DNA from: Pyropia haitanensis | Taxonomy: Eukaryota > Rhodophyta > Bangiophyceae > Bangiales > Bangiaceae | Direction of reading: 5' to 3' | Assembly: GCA_008729055.1 (NCBI GenBank) | Contig: SDUX01000003.1 | Span: 1,674,001-1,738,000, forward strand | DNA length: 64,000 bases | Shown: piece by piece, positions 20,652 through 30,644 of the stretch | Position numbering within the stretch: the stretch's first letter is position 1 | Layout: each line of letters starts with the position of its first letter | The notes under the pieces: generated by a model | What the model saw: the letters and a program-made list of their open reading frames with translations, nothing else | Told to the model about the DNA's origin: nothing | Databases searched by the model: none | Translations under genes and position numbers: made by a program

Positions 20652-22711
20652 GGTGGGCGGCGACGCCCCCCCGGCGGCGTGGCCCCCCCCCAGCCCGCCG
20701 CCCGCCCCGCGGCGGCCACCACGGCGGCCGCAGCGGCCGGCGGTGGCGGTGGCAGCGTCAGCGCCGGCGCCAGTGACGGCGGAGCCACCGAAAAGGGGGG
20801 GGAGGGGGGGGGGGGGGAGGGGAGGAGGGGGGCGCAGGAGGGGGCGGCCGCCACACGCGGCCGCGGCGACCAGGCGCGTCGGCGGTGCCGCGGCGCGCCC
20901 CGCCGCGCCCGCCGCACGCGGCGGCCGGCCAGCCGTGGTCCGCGACGGCCGCGGCGGCCGCGGCGGTGGCGGCGGCGGCGGCAGGCGATGCGGCCGCCGT
21001 CGTGCGGGGGCGGGGGGGGGGGGGGGGGGGTAGGGGGAACAGGGGCCGCCGCCGCCCGCCGGGGGGCAGCCACGGGGCGGCGTGGCAGGGGGAGGGGGGG
21101 GGGGGAGGGGTTGAGGGGGGAGGTCTTGGGGGGGGGGGGGGGGGGAAGGAGGAGGGGAAGCGGCAGGGGGGGAAGGGTCGAGGGGGGGGCGGGCGGCGAC
21201 GCGGAGGTTCGCGCGGGGGGGGGGGGGGCGTCGGGGCGGCACGCACCCGCGGTGGGGCTGTCATGCGGGCCCGCCCCCCCCCCGCAGCGCTGCTCCTCGG
21301 CAGTGCCGTCCCGGCCCCGCCCGACCTCTCCGCGTGGGGCGTGGGCGGCGGAGTTGCGTGGTGGCGGGTGTTCTGACGCGAGCAAGTCCCGGCGGTGACC
21401 GGCGACCGACTTGCTGTCCATGAACTGCGTGTACAATCATTCCCGCGCGCGATGTGCTGTCAACTACGTCTGCAGTTCACGCACGCCGTGCAGTGTTCCG
21501 AGAGGCGAAGGACCTCAAGTACAACACGCCCACTTCAGATTGAGCTTAGCAAGTGGTTGCGTACTCAGAGTGAAGTCCTCTGCATGGGTACGTGGGATGT
21601 GACAAGGTTAGCGACCCAATGTATAGGTAACGACCTGTCGGCGGCCCTCGGCTGCATGCGGGAGCGGGGCAGATGGGGTGGGGGGGCGCTGGAAAGGCAC
21701 GACCAGCGGGAAGGGACAGAGAGAGTGCTGCCGGCAGCGAGAGTCTCTCGCTAAGCACCACGCGCCACCGTCCGTCGTCGCCCTTCCCCATCCCATCTAC
21801 GGAAGTAGCCAGCAATGCGGGCGGCGCCGAACGGATGCGGACGCCGCTCGTGCTCCGTGTGCAGCCTGCCGGCACGGCGGGCTGGCCCCCGCGGTCCCCC
21901 TGGAGGCCGACGGCAACGGCGCGGGATTGACGCGACGCGACTCGTGACGCACCAGCGGGAACACGCCGCTGAACCCACCGCCCCATGCCAATGCCAAAGC
22001 CAGGACGCCATACCACACAACACCAAAAACGGACTTCGCGATGGCGATCCGCCGCCACTGGCGCAAGCGTCTTGTAGACGGGTGTTGCCGACGGGCGGGG
22101 ACTTGCACTCGACGAGGGAGCCTCTGGCCACTAGAGGACGCGGCCGCCGCTTGGGCACCCGCCTGTAAAAACGGGTGGGGTAGCCGCCGCCAGCGGCGCG
22201 AGTCATCAGTGACAGTCGCAGCGGCAGCGACCAGGAACAGCGGCAGCAGCGGGGGAAGCAAAGGACGTGGGCAGTGGGTCGGCGGTGGCGGCGGCGTGTG
22301 AGCGGGTACGCACCCGCCGCACACCGCACGGCGGCGGCGGGAGCAGCTGCCGCGCCGCCGTGGCCGTTCACGGCCGCGCCGCGCTCACCGCGCCGTCAGG
22401 GGTGCGGGCCAGCGGCCACGGCATCGACCTTCTCCCCCGCCCCTCCCGCTGCGCAGTTCCCGTGAGCGTTCCATCTGGTTGCTGGGTGGGCGGCCGGTGG
22501 CGGGCGCGGCCGTCGTGCGCACTCGCACCTGTCCACGCCGTCAGCGTGGTCGGCGACGCCGCCGGGCGTGTACTCCCGCCGAGAGACGGTGGGACGTTGG
22601 CGGGGTCGGCGCGACAGGCGGCAGCCGCCGCTCGCGCCGTCCTTGCCAAACTCCACCACTCACCCTCCCTTCACTGTAGAGACACGGGGAGCGGACCGGT
22701 TGGGACACAAT
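20652..22711. other. intergenic, GC-rich with G runs, then a less GC-rich stretch
   Basis: From 20790 to 21240 there are many G runs (near 20800, 21010, 21090, 21130 and 21220) and only low-complexity frames. From about 21400 to 21660 composition is balanced. A minus-strand frame around 22324-21797 contains a possible membrane helix (FGVVWYGVLALALAWGGGF), but the rest of that frame is not convincing and it has no clear start, so it is not called a gene. Confidence 0.4.
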
Positions 22712-25555
22712 TTACGAGCGACTCCGCCCCCCCGCCTTGCCACGCCTCTCCTCCCGCCCCACCCCCTGCATGCCCCGCACATACGCAATGAGGCCGAGCG
22801 CGGCCACCCCCCCCCCCCCCCACACCAGCCAGCCGAGCCCCGGCTCGGCGGCGGTGGCGGCGACGGCGGCGGCGACCCCCCCCCCCACGCCCACCACCAG
22901 CGCGTTGTTCGCGGCCATGATCTTGGCCTGCGCCCGCAGCAGGCGCTCCGTCTCGGTCGCCCGCGCGGGCACGCGGAGGTCCCCCCGCTCCAGCCGCGCC
23001 AGCGTCGCGTCCATCGATGCGATGCGCGCCGGCGCGGCCGCCGCCGCCGCCGACGTGTCCGTCGCCGCCTGGCGGGCGGCGGCAAAGAGGACGTCCCCAC
23101 GGCCGCCCAGCAGCGACCGCAGCGCGCCGCGAAGGGCGCCGGCGGGGCCGCCCGACCCGCCGGTCGAGGCGTCAAGCTGGGCGGTCACGCGCTTGCCCGC
23201 CCGCGCGAGGAGGTCATCGGCAAACGGCTTGGCAACGGCGGAGAACTTAAAGTTGGGGTCCAGCGTCAGCGCCACCCCCTCGAGAGTGGAAAACGCGCGC
23301 AGCACAAAGGTAAACGTGGCCGGGATGCGGAACGGTTGGTCCTGCGCCACCGCGTAGAGGTCGTCGCCAATGACAGCCACCGTCTGCTCCCGCTCGGGGC
23401 GCGAACCCAGGTTGTCCAGGAAGAATTGGATGGACCGCGTAATGGGCAGAGGATCCGACGGCGGCAGCAGCGCACCGACGCGAATCAGCCCGTCCATGAC
23501 GGCGGTGGCGTCCTTCTCCACCACTCCAAACAGCACATCCACCAGACTCTCCCGGATACCCGACGGCAGCACCCCGACCATGCCCGCATCGTACAGGTAC
23601 AGCGTCTCCCCCGGGCCGACGGCGGTGTTCCCCGCATGGGGGTCGGCCAGGAACATGCCCGATGGGCCCAGGATTTGGCGCAGGTAGCACTCGGCCGACC
23701 GCTGCGCGACGAGGGCCGTGTCCATCCCCGCCGCGCGCAGCGCGGCCACGTCACTAATCTTGATACCGGGCAGGTACTGCATGGTCAGGACGCGGGTAGA
23801 GGAGTAGTCTGGGTAGGTCCGAGGCAACCGCACCCACGGCGTGTCGGCAAAGTCAGCCGCCAGCTGGGCTGCGTTCGCTGCTTCCAACTCAAAGTCAATC
23901 TCTTCAAACAGAACCTTGCGGCACTCGTCGTACACGCCTGTGCGGCGAGTCGGCAACAGTGCGAGACAGTAACGAGCACCACAGAAATAAGAGGCAAGGC
24001 CAACGAGTACATAGACGTGTGAGCTACAAGATCAAACGACTGCGGTCCACCGTCGGACAAAGCCCCATGGAAGACTGTACGCCGTCGGCACACAAGCCGA
24101 GTGCGTCCTAGCCCCGCGAACGCACGCTGCACTCAATCCGCCGAGCACAGCCCTGTCGAGGGGCTTTGCTCAGGGACAATCCCCCCTCGCCACACCCATG
24201 ATAGCTTCGACACCCACCCCCTTCCCTCCACCCGCAACTTACCAATCCAATCGCGGGTGCTTCCACCATACTTCTTGCTGCGCTGCAGATACTGGGCGAC
24301 CCCCCGCAGCGCCTGGAGGTCCAGCTCAAACAGCGCCGCCAGGCGCGGCCGCTGCACCTTGACCACCACCTCCTCCCCACCCCACAGGCGGGCACGGTGT
24401 ACCTGGCTGAGGCTTGCCGCGGCCAGCGGGACAGTGTCAAACCAGGCAAACAGCTCAGCAACGGGCGCGCCCAGCTCCTCCTCAATGATGCGCGCCGCGG
24501 CGGGGTAGCCAAAGCCAGGCACGCGGTCCTGCAGGAGGGACAGCTCCTCAACCACCTCGCGGGGGAGAATGTCCGCGCGGGAGGAGGCGAGCTGGCCAAC
24601 CCTGAGCAGAGCCGAAGCCCGGACCAAAAAAAACAAGAGAGGACAGACGGCACGCGCAACGGGAGGTCAGTCGGCTATCTCTACGCGCCGCACCACACCA
24701 GGCGACGCCGCTCGACAAGGGCAACCGACGGCATGACAGGCGAGGACGTCCAGGGAGTCTGACCACCCTGAAACCTCAGCTCCTCATCCTGCCAACCTTC
24801 TCCCTGTTGGCACCCGTCCCTACTCCTCCGGAAAACGTACTTGATAAAGGTCGGCCCCAGCTGCAGGATGCTCTCCCTCACGTCACTCCCCAGCTTGCGC
24901 CGTCGCGCCGCGACGGCCTCGTCCGTCATACCGCCCGCCAGGTAGGTCCAGCGCCGCCCAATCAGCCAGTTGCGCGCAAGGACAGACCCCAGGAAGGACC
25001 ACGTGCTCAAAAACCGCGTCGCGCTGTTGTAGCCCGCGCCCCGCGCCCACGCGTACTCCCGGCGGAGGCTCAGCGGCAGCTGCCCGTCCGCGTCACCGTC
25101 CCCACTGTCCACCCCGCCGCCCGTGGCGGCGGTACCAGCGGCGGCGGCGGCGGCGCCGAGCGCGGGCGGCCGCGGGGCGTAAAACTCGGCGCGCAGCCGC
25201 CCCCGCCGCGCGGGCGTCGGCTCCCCAATGTACCGCGGCTGCTTGTAGCGCGCCACCGTGGACGGGCGCGCGGGCCACCGCACCGGCGGCGGGGGGGGAG
25301 GGGGGGGGGGCCGCCCGCCGCCGCCGCTGACCCGCCCGCCGCGTCCGCACCGCCCGCGGCGGCGGCGCCAGGGGGGACGGCCCGCGCCGGACGCGAGGGG
25401 GGGGACGCCACCGCGCGAGGGGAAGCGGCGCGCGGCAGGCGGGACGGCGGCGCCGCCGCACCACCGCGCGTGCGACGGCTGGCGGCGGGCAGGCGGCCGT
25501 GGCCGGCGGAAGGAGATGGTAGCACCCCTGGTGGGGGGGAGAGGAAGGCCGCCAT
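22712..25555 (-). CDS. UbiB/ABC1K-family atypical kinase, likely plastid-targeted, three exons
   Basis: Exons read 25555-24841, 24601-24243 and 23937-22712 on the minus strand. The introns (24602-24840 and 23938-24242) start GTACGT and GTAAGT and end CAG. Splicing restores LGPTFIK/VGQLASSRADIL (the KxGQ motif spans the first junction) and DWIG/VYDECRKV. Family hallmarks follow: the Ala-rich loop AAASLSQVHRARL, the nucleotide-binding lysine in VVVKVQRP, the ExD motif in FEEIDFELEAAN, the catalytic LADPHAGN, and DAGMVG in place of DFG. A hydrophobic C terminus (ALVVGVGGGVAAAVAATA, LVWGGGGVAALGLIAYV) suggests membrane anchoring. The ATG at 25555 (MAAFLSPPPGVLPSPS) begins a Ser/Ala/Arg-rich, acid-poor plastid-type leader; the frame is lost in the G runs at 25291-25310 before RWPARPSTVARYKQPRYIGEP. 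Plastid ABC1Ks act in plastoglobule prenylquinone metabolism; the substrate here is unknown. Confidence 0.88.
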
Positions 25556-26287
25556 CGTGGGCGCACCGCAGTGGGGGGGGGGGGGGGTGGAGGGAGAGGA
25601 GAGGGGGGGAGATGAACGGGCGGGTGAACTGGATGCTAGCAGGTGCCGCGACCAGCGGCGCGCGCGTCGACGGCAGCAGCGGCGGGCGGGCGATGAGGAT
25701 GAGGACGCCGGTGGCACGCGTCGATGGGAACTAGAGTGGCAGACCAAGGAACAGGACACGGAGGAGGTGGACAATGGGACGGACACGGGCTGAAAGAGAC
25801 CGACCGTGAAGCGGCGTACACGTTGACGGGGAGTGGCGTGCCAGGATCGAGCTGTCTGCGTGGGCGGCCGCGGCACGCTTCCCCCAGCGCAGGTGGCGGC
25901 ACGGCAAGCGTGTGCGGCCGTGCCGCTTCCACCCCCACCGCGCCACACCGAAGGCGGCCGATCGGGTGGTGTGGAGGGTAGGAGCCGCACAGCGGGTGAA
26001 CGGCACCACGGCGGCCATTCAGAACTCGGTACTTGATGTAAAATTGCGTATCGCAATCACCGAAATACCCCTGTCGTCGAGTGGCCACGTGGCTGACGCT
26101 GGTGGGAGCTGTCCCCTCCACTTGGCCGCCACCTCTGCGCCCGACCTGGTGCGTTACCCTCTCTGCCGACGCCGTCCACCGCGCGCTCCACGCCCGGCCA
26201 TCACGCAGGCACCCGCGTGTCCGCCTCGACCCCTTCTCCCCGCCACCGCCGCCGTCCCCCCTCTCTCGTCCTCTCTCGCCTTCCCGG
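25556..26287. other. divergent promoter region between ABC1K and the oxidoreductase-like gene
   Basis: The two flanking genes are transcribed away from each other, so this ~730-base gap should hold both promoters and leaders. Balanced composition appears near 25730-25830 and 26010-26070. No coding feature is supported and no specific motif can be named. Confidence 0.5.
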
Positions 26288-26977
26288 ATGGCCGCTATCC
26301 TGTGCCGCTCCGCCAGCGCGGCGTGCCGCGTCGGCGGCGGCGGCGGCGGCCGTGGCGGCCGCCACAGTGGCGGCGGCGGCGGGTGGCGCTTGGCGTTGGC
26401 CCTGAAAACGGTGGCCTCTGGGGCGACCACTACCGCCACGAGCGGCGGCGCGACGGCGGCGACGCCCCCGCCCCCCGCTGCCGTTGCCGCCACGGCGGCC
26501 ACCACCCACCCCGCGGCCGCCGCCCGCGGCGCAGTCGGCACAAGCGCCGGCGGCGAACCGCCGCCACGTGCCGCCGCAGCGGCAGCAGCTGCGGCGGCGG
26601 CGGCGGCGAGGACAGCAGTGACGCCAACGACGGGGACAGCAGTGACGCCAACGACGGGGACAGCAGTGTCGGCGACGACGGGGACCGCGACGGCGGCAGC
26701 GACGGCGGCGGCGGCGGCGGTGGCGGCGGCCGCGGCGGCTCTTCCCCCGCCGACGCCCCCGATCATGCCCGAGGAGTACGAGTGCTGCGGCAATGGCTGT
26801 GACACGTGCGTGTGGGTGGTGTACTTTGATGCGCAACGCGCGTACGCGGCGGCGGTGAAGGCGCGGCGCGCGGCCGTAGACGAGGCGGCGGCCGCGGCGG
26901 CCGCGACGGCAGCATCGACGGTGACGATGACGGCGTCGGCGGGTCGGGGGGGCGGCGGGGCGGCGGCGACCGGATAA
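26288..26977 (+). CDS. oxidoreductase-like domain protein (OXLD1 / UPF0651 type)
   Basis: The ATG at 26288 opens MAAILCRSASAACRV, a Cys/Ser/Arg leader without acids that resembles an organelle-targeting peptide. A long Ala/Thr-rich linker follows, part of it made by a 24-bp tandem repeat. From residue ~157 comes PPIMPEEYECCGNGCDTCVW, then VVYFDAQRAYAAAVKARRAA, which matches the oxidoreductase-like domain: a Pro-rich entry, paired Cys as ECCxxGCxxCVW, then Tyr and a helix. The protein ends with a Gly-rich tail at TAA 26975-26977, 229 residues in all. Family members are small, usually mitochondrial, and of unclear biochemical role; the four clustered Cys suggest metal or cluster binding. An upstream extension of the frame to 26081 would need a start in Pro-rich sequence and is less likely. 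Confidence 0.82.
   Translation: MAAILCRSASAACRVGGGGGGRGGRHSGGGGGWRLALALKTVASGATTTATSGGATAATPPPPAAVAATAATTHPAAAARGAVGTSAGGEPPPRAAAAAAAAAAAAARTAVTPTTGTAVTPTTGTAVSATTGTATAAATAAAAAVAAAAAALPPPTPPIMPEEYECCGNGCDTCVWVVYFDAQRAYAAAVKARRAAVDEAAAAAAATAASTVTMTASAGRGGGGAAATG
26611..26682. repeat. 24-bp tandem repeat, three copies, inside the oxidoreductase-like gene
   Basis: The unit starts GACAGCAGTGACGCCAACGA and is 24 bases long; copies begin at 26611, 26635 and 26659, the third diverged. In the coding frame it encodes an eight-residue TAVTPTTG-type repeat in the linker, so copy-number change would keep the frame. Confidence 0.85.
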
Positions 26978-27957
26978 CCCGCAGGAGGAGGGTAGGAGCG
27001 TGACCTGATTGCGCCCAGGTGAAGTTACCTCGGCCGCCGCGGCCGCCACGTTTTGCTGCCACTGCGGAGAGGGGGGGGGGGTGCAGCGTTATCGTAGGGG
27101 GGCGGTGGGTGCCAGCCGGTGGTGCTGGGGAAGTGTGGGTGGGGGGGGGGCGACTGCGTGTGGACCCGCCACCCGGACCCACTGTCGCGTCGCTGCCGCC
27201 AGTCGAGGCTACGCGTGGCTACCACCGGCACTCGCTGCGGCGGCCGCGCGCCGGGCCGCAGCACCGCCGACGTCGCCGCCGCCGCTGCCGCGGCAGTCGG
27301 CACCCAGCCGGCGGGGCGCCGGCCGCGGAGACGACCGCTGGCCGTTGCGAGGGGACGGCGCCGCCCGAGGCTCTACCGGCGGCCTCGGCTGCCAGTGGGG
27401 TAGCTGGGGAGGAGCGGCCGCGCGAGGTGGCGTCGCGCAGAGGGGGCAGGTGGGCGGGCAGGCGGCCAAGTGAGGCGTGAGGGAGGTGGGGCAGGGAGTC
27501 GAGGTGGTAGTGCTGCCCACTGGGCGGTGGCTGGCTGCCATCCGCCCGGACTAGGTGGGTGGACGAACGTGGACAGGGTGGTGGGGACGCGCCGGTGGCG
27601 GCCGCGGCCGCCTGTTGTCTGCAGGCCATCCCCGGCCGCCAGTGCCATCGCCCGGCGTGACCGTCTTGCCTTTGGCATGGGAGTCTGTGGCGGTGAGCGG
27701 GTGCAGGATGGGGCGTCTAGCCCGACGTGCCACCCACTCGCTGGCGACGGCAACGCGGGCTGCGACCCCCGTCTGCGTGGGCGTGCCCCATGCACCGTGC
27801 CCACCCACGCACGCATAGCTGACACAGTGGTGGTTATGAGACGCCCCCAACATGGCCCTCTTCCCCCTCCCCCCCGCCCCTAGTACCATCGTCGTGATGA
27901 CACACAAGAAAAAAACCATGCCACGACTCCCGCCGGCCCACGCGCCCCGCCGCATCC
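26978..27957. other. intergenic between convergent genes
   Basis: This gap lies between the stop of the oxidoreductase-like gene and the stop of the minus-strand cyclophilin. Moderately GC-rich, with a G10 run near 27140. No frame on either strand shows a known domain. It probably contains both 3' untranslated regions. Confidence 0.45.
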
Positions 27958-29371
27958 TCACTCCTCCACCAGCCCGCACGCGGCGATGAACAGCGGCGAC
28001 ACGGGTTGGCTCCCACCCCCAGTGTCCACCGCCTCGACCGCGTCGAGAGTGGCGGCGCCGTCGAGGACGCGGCCAAACACCACGTGCTTGCCATCCAGCC
28101 AGGACGTCTGATGGTGGGCGGGAAGGCGGAGGGGCGGCGGGGGGGGGGGAGGTGCAATGGAGCAGCGGGGCAGCACGCGGCGTCGGCCAGGGTGCGGCCA
28201 CCGAAAGAGGCGACGGTGGAGGAGGGAGGGGAGAGCGTGAGGGTGTGTGTGGCGGGAGGGGGGGTCGCAGCCAGATGGTGGTCCAGGGGTGCCACGGAGA
28301 GGGGGTGTGGGAGAGGGAAGATGGTGGAGGGGGAAGTAGCGTTGGGGCGGGCGCGAGCACCTCGGGGTGTCAGGGAGGAGGTGGGGGAACACGCCAGCAA
28401 CCATCCTCAGCAGCCACCACCACGGGGGACGCAGAGCACACAAGAAGGGTAAGAACTCAGGGTAGCAGCGCCACGTCCAAACGTCCAGCTACTGGGTGTC
28501 CTGTGTTGCCCAAAACCCCATTGCGATGGGGACCACCCACCCCCGACGAGGCTGCCAGCGCGTGGTATCCCCGCAGCGCTGGGATGCACGCGGGCCACAA
28601 ACACCGGCCCGGCGCCCACCCCCCCCACAACCTCCCGCTTCCCTCCGCAGCCACACCCCTCCCCCCCCCCCCCCCCCACCCCAGCAAGACAAAAAAACGT
28701 ACAGCCTTGAAGGTGATAAAGAACTGGGCGCCGTTGGTGTTGGGCCCACTGTTGGCCATGGATAGCACGCCCCGGCTGTCGTGGGTGGTGACAAACGGCT
28801 CGTCATCAAACACCCCCCCCGGGTAGATGGACTTGCCGCCGCGCCCGTCCCCCCGCTCATAGTCCCCCCCCTGCGCCATGAACCCCGCGATGATGCGGTG
28901 AAACGCGACGCCCGCATAGCCGGCGGTGCCCGTGCCGGGCACGCCGTCGACGGGGGGCCCGCCCTTGCCCGTCGCGAGCGCCACAAAGTTCGCGACCGTC
29001 TTGGGCGCGCGCTCGTCAAAGAGGCCGAGCGTCAGCCGCCCTATGGCCGTGCCGTTGTGGGTAAGGTCAAGGAAGACGCGCGTCGCCGTCGCCGCCGCCG
29101 ACGCGCCAATGACAGTGGTCAGGGACTGGTGGCCCGCGGCGCTGTCGCCAACGACGGCGGCCTGACCGGCCGCGGGGGAGGACCCGTCGGCGGCCTCGGC
29201 GTCGCTCTCGTCACCATCATCGCGGTTGCCGCGGGAGACAAAAAAGCCTGCGATAAGGACCGCCGACAGGACGGCGAGGACGGTCAGGGGCAGGAGGAAG
29301 CGCCGCGCGGGGCGGGCGGGCGGGCCAGTGGGAGTGGACAGCGGGATCAAGCGGGGGCCCCCACGGTTCAT
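27958..29371 (-). CDS. cyclophilin-type peptidyl-prolyl isomerase with an N-terminal membrane anchor, two exons
   Basis: Exon 1 is 29371-28703 and exon 2 is 28107-27958. The 595-base intron begins GTACGT and ends CAG, and joining gives [19 protein letters not shown], the expected cyclophilin sequence. The product is 272 residues. ATG 29371 ([14 protein letters not shown]) leads to one hydrophobic helix at about 26-45 ([20 protein letters not shown]), so the protein is a type II membrane protein or anchored in the secretory pathway. The isomerase domain starts near residue 95 ([16 protein letters not shown]). Active-site residues are present: Arg, Phe and Gln in [14 protein letters not shown], Asn and Gln-Phe in [16 protein letters not shown], and Trp, Leu and His in SWLDGKH. 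Catalysis is therefore expected: cis-trans isomerisation of prolyl bonds during folding. The intron contains a poly-C run near 28660. The gene is head to head with cullin-1. Confidence 0.93.
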
Positions 29372-30644
29372 GTCTGCATCCGCCGGGAGAGGGGAGAAGG
29401 GGCGGCCGCCGTCGGGGAAGCGCGGCGGGGTTCCGACGACGGGGGGTATCGGGCTGGCGGGCGACTTGCGCAGCGAGGATCCGCTACCAGGACCCACGGG
29501 CGCGCGCGGTAGGGACTCCAAAAAAGAGCCCCGGTGTCGAAGACTGACGATGGTGCGGTGGAGACGAGGCCTTGCATGCCGTAGGAGTCGTGTGAGGGTG
29601 AAAAACGACACACGTGTGGGACTCGACTGCTGACGAGCAGCTGTCAGTAATCCGGTCTCGGCATGGCAGGCGACCAATGGGAAGATCAAGCGGGACGCGA
29701 CTCCCGCTGGGTAACCCCACCCACCACCCTCCCGCTGGCGGCCGGCACGACCCACCCCCACCGACCGGCCAGACCGATTGGGTGTCGCCCAATTTCCCGC
29801 CTCATCAAGTTTGCCCATTACCGGCAACACCCTCGGTCAGGTCGGCCGGGACTTGACGTCCATCCTGGGCCGGCAGCCGCGGCCGCGTCCCCGCAACGCT
29901 GGCAGGCCCCGGCTGGTTAAGGGGCTTCCGCGTCACCCCCTCCCTTGGCCGCCCCACCCCTCCGCGCCGTACATTACCGGCTGCCCCGCGCCTCGCCTGG
30001 CCAGCACAGGTCCGGGCCGGCACGCTTATCCTGCGGGCTGTCGCTGCGCCGTGTTCGTCGCGCCGCCGCCGCCGCTGGTTGGGGTGGCCCCCGCCTGCCC
30101 CTCCGACGCCCCAGCGTGTCGGCGGTGGTGGTCGACAGGCGCCTCCGCGGCTTCGCTGCCGCCCCGCTGGTCGTCGCGTCGGGCATGGCAGTGGCCGTCG
30201 CGGGGCTTCTGCTCTAGCCGGCGTCTGTTGGATGCGGTACCGTCCCGTTGAGGGTGCCTCGCGGACTCTGCCCCGGTGCTGAGGCGGGCGTGGAGCTCGC
30301 CGAGGGCGGGATTGCTCGCGCGGTTGTGGCCGGCCGGGGGCGGTGGCCAACGATCGTTGGTGGGGTGAACGCCTCGTGGCTGCTGCACGCCCGTGGCTTG
30401 GTGAGTGCCTGTGGTTGATCTGCGACGCGCGGCGGCGGCACCCCGCGCTCCCTCTCTTCCCTCTTGGCCAGTCCCTGCCGCGTTATTTTTGACCCCCGGC
30501 ACTCCCGTCCTTTGGTTGAGAACTACCACCGCGCGCGGCGCACCCCCCCTCGACGCAGCGACGGCGGGGAACGGCAGCCGAAAGCGCCGCCGTACCAGCA
30601 GCCGCGCCGACGGCGCGGCTGCCCCCAAGGAGGAGTCTTCCACG
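29372..30644. other. divergent promoter region between cyclophilin and cullin-1
   Basis: Contains the 5' regions of both flanking genes. The cullin frame stays open upstream of its ATG at 30645 and includes a basic SRKRRRTSS stretch near 30580-30607, so a longer cullin N terminus or an upstream exon is possible. A donor-like GTGAGT occurs near 30395-30400 and an acceptor-like CAG near 30470, which could bound a leader intron. No separate gene is supported. Confidence 0.4.

Noticed and set aside
19431..21242. A 603-codon Pro/Ala-rich minus-strand frame as a separate gene
   Set aside because: Only the stretch before 19930 carries TBC sequence and belongs to the BUB2-type gene. Upstream of the ATG at 20651 it is Pro-rich filler across many G runs.
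29945..30217. A 90-residue frame ending in a hydrophobic tail
   Set aside because: It begins at TTG rather than ATG and lies in the cullin 5' region. The tail-anchor look is not enough on its own.
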